A stretch of 9,524 bases of DNA from Phycisphaerales bacterium (GTDB taxonomy: Bacteria; Planctomycetota; Phycisphaerae; Tepidisphaerales; Tepidisphaeraceae). Where the stretch lies: assembly GCA_003153655.1 (NCBI GenBank), contig PMAK01000283.1, positions 783 to 10,306 of the forward strand. The letters are read 5' to 3'. Position numbers and translations under genes: made by a program. The notes under the pieces were generated by a model, which made no database searches, was not told the origin of the DNA, and saw only the letters and a list, made by a program, of their open reading frames with translations. This document shows, piece after piece, positions 7,632 to 9,524 of the stretch; within the stretch, counting starts at the first letter, position 1, and the number at the start of each line of letters is the position of its first letter.

Positions 7632-8111
7632 TTACCTTCGCAGCGCCAGAATCAGTTCGATCTCGCCGCTGGGACGGTTCAGTTGTTGGGCGATTTCCAT
7701 GCTGTTTCGGCCCTGGTCGGCCAGTGCGTAAACTTGCGCGTGGCGCGGATCGCTTGGAGGCCGGGATTCCGGCACATCGATCAATGGCGCGAACGCCGGT
7801 GAAGCCGGCGCGGACTTCATCGCGGCGATCTTCTCGTCGGCCTCGCGAATCAGGGCTTCGAGCTTGGCCGCCCGCGTATCGAGTTGGGCGGTGATTTGCC
7901 GGGCCATCTTGGATAGCTCCACCAGCACGTTCTGCATTTCCCGCTCGACAGATCGCTGCTGGGCGAGGCTGGCAAATGCGGGCGGCTTGCTCAATGGGTC
8001 TTTCTTGCGAAACCAGGGCCGTATCACCACATACATGATGGTGAAGATCGCCAAACCAACAGCAGCCCATTTGGTGAAGGGATCGAGATCGAGAAGGATT
8101 GGCGGCGGCAT
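7632..8111 (-). CDS. Small single-pass membrane protein with coiled coil and DUF2802-like C-terminus
   Basis: 159 residues from ATG; no clear Shine-Dalgarno is visible. The N-terminus has one hydrophobic segment (about 13-31) followed by RPWFRKK, so the bulk is predicted to be cytoplasmic. Residues about 48-98 are rich in heptad-like Leu/Ala with charged residues and probably form a coiled coil. A Pro-rich linker (100-122) leads to a C-terminal helix-turn-helix-like stretch (124-159), YALADQGRNSMEIAQQLNRP and then GEIELILALRR. This ending resembles the terminal motif of DUF2802/DUF6115-type small membrane proteins (IA-x-x-L then GE-[IV]-ELIL). Their function is poorly known, and some lie near motility genes in other bacteria. 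It follows the SPFH gene by 90 nt and precedes the CNNM gene by 9 nt, so it is probably cotranscribed. The gene is well supported; family assignment is from the C-terminal motif only. Confidence 0.82.
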   Translation of the reverse strand: MPPPILLDLDPFTKWAAVGLAIFTIMYVVIRPWFRKKDPLSKPPAFASLAQQRSVEREMQNVLVELSKMARQITAQLDTRAAKLEALIREADEKIAAMKSAPASPAFAPLIDVPESRPPSDPRHAQVYALADQGRNSMEIAQQLNRPSGEIELILALRR

Positions 8112-8201
8112 GGCGGCGGTGCATCGTGCCGTTATGCAGCGGGGGAATCAAGTTGAAATCCGAAATCTGGTTTCCACATTTTCGCATTTCCGGTTTTCCA
8201 T

Positions 8202-9287
8202 TTATGTCTTTGGCAGCGGCGGCGGGGCGGCGGCGAACAAATTGGATAGCTCCGCGACCGAGTCGGCGGCGACCCAGGCGGCCATTCCCTGTTTCCAAAC
8301 CAACGTTTGCCGGGTGAGTTGGCCGGAGGCGGCCTTGGCCGACAGGTCCGACACCGCGTGCGGGCCGGATTGCGCGCCGTTGACCGCGATAAAATACGCA
8401 GCCGGCTGCGTCACCGGCGGCGGGGCGGACGGGGCAGAAAACGCCTGGCCCATCTGGTTGGCCATCTGATATCCGGCGGCAAGACCCGCGCCGGCGCCGG
8501 CAAGTCCGCCGGGATTTTTCGCGGCGTCGCGGATGGCGCTGGCGGATTCGTACTGTGTGTACGCCTGCATGTTGCCGATCACGCCCATGCTGCTCCGTTT
8601 GTCGATGGCGGCTTCCACCTCCGGCGGCAGGGAGATGTTCTCCACGACGAAGTTGCAGATTTGTAAACCGAATGTGTCGAAATCAGGTTGAATCGAAGCG
8701 GCGGCCCAGCGGCCGACCTTGTCGTAATTTCCGGCCAAGTCCAGCACCGGCATTTTGTTGTTGCCGAGGGCATCGGCGAAGCGTGAGACAACCATCTCTT
8801 TCAGTTGCTGCTCGATCTCATCGGTGGTGAATCGGGCCTCGGTGCCGGCGATATTTTTGAGGAAAGTGCCGGCGTCCTTGACCTTGATGCCGAACGAGCC
8901 GAAGGCCCGCACTCGCACCGGGCCGAATTCCGGGTCGCGCATCATGATCGGGTTTTGGGTCCCCCATTTCCGATCGGTGAATGTGCGCGTGGAGAGGAAA
9001 TAAACTTCCGCCTTGAACGGACTGTTGAATCCGTATTTCCAGCCGGCCAGGGTCGAGAGAATCGGAAGGTTCTGGGTTTGCAGCGTGAACGTGCCGGGTT
9101 GGAAGACGTCGGCAAGCTGACCCTGAAGGACGAAGGCGGCCACCTGCGATTCGCGGACGATCAGCTTGGCGCCGTTTTTAATTTCGTTTTCGTAGCGAGG
9201 AAACCGCCAGACGATGGTATCGCGCGTGTCGTCGGTCCACTCGATGATGTCGATCAATTCATGACGTAGTTTGTCAAACATGCCCAT
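8202..9287 (-). CDS. SPFH/YdjI-like (virion core protein family) protein with C-terminal GYF_2 domain
   Basis: 361 residues. The start ATG has a strong AAAGGAG site 6 nt upstream. Residues 1-240 match the COG4260/YdjI type of SPFH protein: IIEWTDD (14-20), RFPRYENEIKNGAKLIVRES (28-47), FQPGTFTL (62-69), SPFKAEVYF (89-97), KWGTQNPIMMRDP (107-119) and RVRAFGSFGIKV (125-136). A helical part (about 153-250) precedes a Gly/Ala-rich stretch (259-283) and a Pro-rich linker. Residues 297-352 are a GYF_2-type domain: YFIAVNGAQSGPH, then SGQLTRQTLVWKQGMAAWV. SPFH proteins form membrane-associated rings or scaffolds. GYF_2 domains are thought to bind proline-rich peptides, though bacterial partners are mostly unknown. 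No signal peptide or TM segment is seen, so a cytoplasmic, membrane-peripheral location is inferred. Many relatives carry a zinc ribbon at the C-terminus; here GYF_2 takes that place. It heads the probable operon. Confidence 0.92.
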   Translation of the reverse strand: MGMFDKLRHELIDIIEWTDDTRDTIVWRFPRYENEIKNGAKLIVRESQVAAFVLQGQLADVFQPGTFTLQTQNLPILSTLAGWKYGFNSPFKAEVYFLSTRTFTDRKWGTQNPIMMRDPEFGPVRVRAFGSFGIKVKDAGTFLKNIAGTEARFTTDEIEQQLKEMVVSRFADALGNNKMPVLDLAGNYDKVGRWAAASIQPDFDTFGLQICNFVVENISLPPEVEAAIDKRSSMGVIGNMQAYTQYESASAIRDAAKNPGGLAGAGAGLAAGYQMANQMGQAFSAPSAPPPVTQPAAYFIAVNGAQSGPHAVSDLSAKAASGQLTRQTLVWKQGMAAWVAADSVAELSNLFAAAPPPLPKT

Positions 9288-9293
9288 TTGCGG

Positions 9294-9300
9294 CTCCTTT
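9294..9300 (-). promoter_or_regulatory. Strong Shine-Dalgarno site of the SPFH-GYF gene
   Basis: Minus-strand AAAGGAG lies 6 nt before the ATG at 9287-9285. It fixes this ATG as the start in preference to the second Met two codons later. None of the other three genes has a site this good. Confidence 0.85.
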
Positions 9301-9322
9301 GGCTCTTTGTTGGATCATTAAA

Positions 9323-9351
9323 AATATACCAAAGGAACAGGGGCCAGACAA
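9323..9351 (-). promoter_or_regulatory. Candidate sigma-70-type promoter of the SPFH-GYF gene
   Basis: Minus-strand -35 TTGTCT (9351-9346; four of six to TTGACA) and -10 TATATT (9328-9323; five of six to TATAAT) are separated by exactly 17 nt. Transcription would start near 9316, giving a leader of about 28 nt that contains the Shine-Dalgarno site. The -35 hexamer overlaps the left arm of the inverted repeat at 9336-9349, so anything binding that repeat could affect initiation. Confidence 0.5.
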
Positions 9352-9410
9352 AAGCTCCGGGCGTTATAAATGCCGGCGTTTTCTCGACTCTTCGGAGGCT
9401 GGACCCTGTT
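9336..9410. repeat. Imperfect inverted repeat, 14-bp arms
   Basis: AACAGGGGCCAGAC at 9336-9349 and the reverse complement of 9397-9410 (AACAGGGTCCAGCC) match at 12 of 14 positions, with 47 bp between them. The interior contains a small hairpin, GGCGTT-ATA-AATGCC. The GGG-x-C-CAG core resembles repetitive extragenic palindromes and the ends of small non-autonomous elements, but no transposase is present in the window. It could also be a weak structural or operator element. Confidence 0.5.
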
Positions 9411-9436
9411 TTCGCTTGAAAAACGGGGGGAGCCGA

Positions 9437-9515
9437 CCGCGAAGACGCGGAGAGCGCGAAGTTGAGCCAAGCGAAACCACCGGCGCGCCGGGACGAGTCC
9501 CGAATTCAATCGGGA
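9437..9515. repeat. GC-rich palindrome cluster resembling a dispersed intergenic repeat
   Basis: CCGCGAAGACGCGGAGAGCG begins at 9437, a CGCGRAGA-type sequence of the kind found scattered between genes in many bacterial genomes. A perfect 12-bp palindrome, CCGGCGCGCCGG, follows at 9480-9491. CGGGA (9489-9493), TCCCG (9498-9502) and CGGGA (9511-9515) then allow two mutually exclusive short hairpins sharing the central arm. I see no gene in 9288-9524; the short frame across it is made mostly of these repeats. Confidence 0.45.
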
Positions 9516-9524
9516 ATCGCGAAG

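Noticed and set aside
6898..8298. 466-codon minus-strand frame spanning two genes
   Set aside because: It overlaps in another frame the DUF2802-like and CNNM genes, both of which have clear family motifs; its Arg/Pro-rich translation is typical of an off-frame GC-rich shadow.
9318..9509. 63-codon minus-strand frame upstream of the SPFH gene
   Set aside because: It runs through palindromes and repeat sequence and over the predicted promoter, and has no ribosome site.

Overview
The window carries four genes, all read from the minus strand. The DNA is moderately GC-rich. Two tandem FHA domains fused to a very large membrane protein, an SPFH/YdjI-like protein with a C-terminal GYF_2 domain, and a CNNM/CorC-type protein suggest a Gram-negative bacterium, most likely a planctomycete or relative. 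That assignment is inferred from protein style and not from any marker gene.

In transcription order (right to left): 9288-9524 is non-coding. It holds a good promoter and Shine-Dalgarno site for the first gene, an imperfect inverted repeat overlapping that promoter, and a cluster of GC-rich palindromes typical of dispersed intergenic repeats. Next come an SPFH/YdjI-like protein with GYF_2 tail (9287-8202), a small single-pass membrane protein with a coiled coil and a DUF2802-like C-terminus (8111-7632), and a CNNM/CBS/CorC_HlyC membrane protein starting at a GTG only 9 nt after its neighbour (7622-6195). After a 175-nt gap with a candidate promoter of its own comes the giant gene (6019 to the left edge).

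The giant gene dominates the window. It is one uninterrupted reading frame of at least 2006 codons that runs off the left edge. The order is: two FHA domains, about 1130 residues of Pro/Glu-rich linker, a transmembrane segment, a Wzz/GumC-like segment, a roughly 480-residue coiled coil, and a second transmembrane segment at the window edge. This is the topology of a polysaccharide co-polymerase (chain-length determinant) with a phosphothreonine-reading module on the cytoplasmic side. Within the linker a T-x-[DN]-L-S-D-A-P motif recurs about every 32 residues. Its Thr and +3 Leu match the kind of ligand FHA domains bind, so self-binding or clustering is a testable idea. Near the first transmembrane segment there is also a perfect 11-unit, 5-residue repeat.

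The first three genes may form one envelope-related transcription unit with the FHA gene downstream. No RNA genes, CRISPR array, transposase or convincing terminator were seen.
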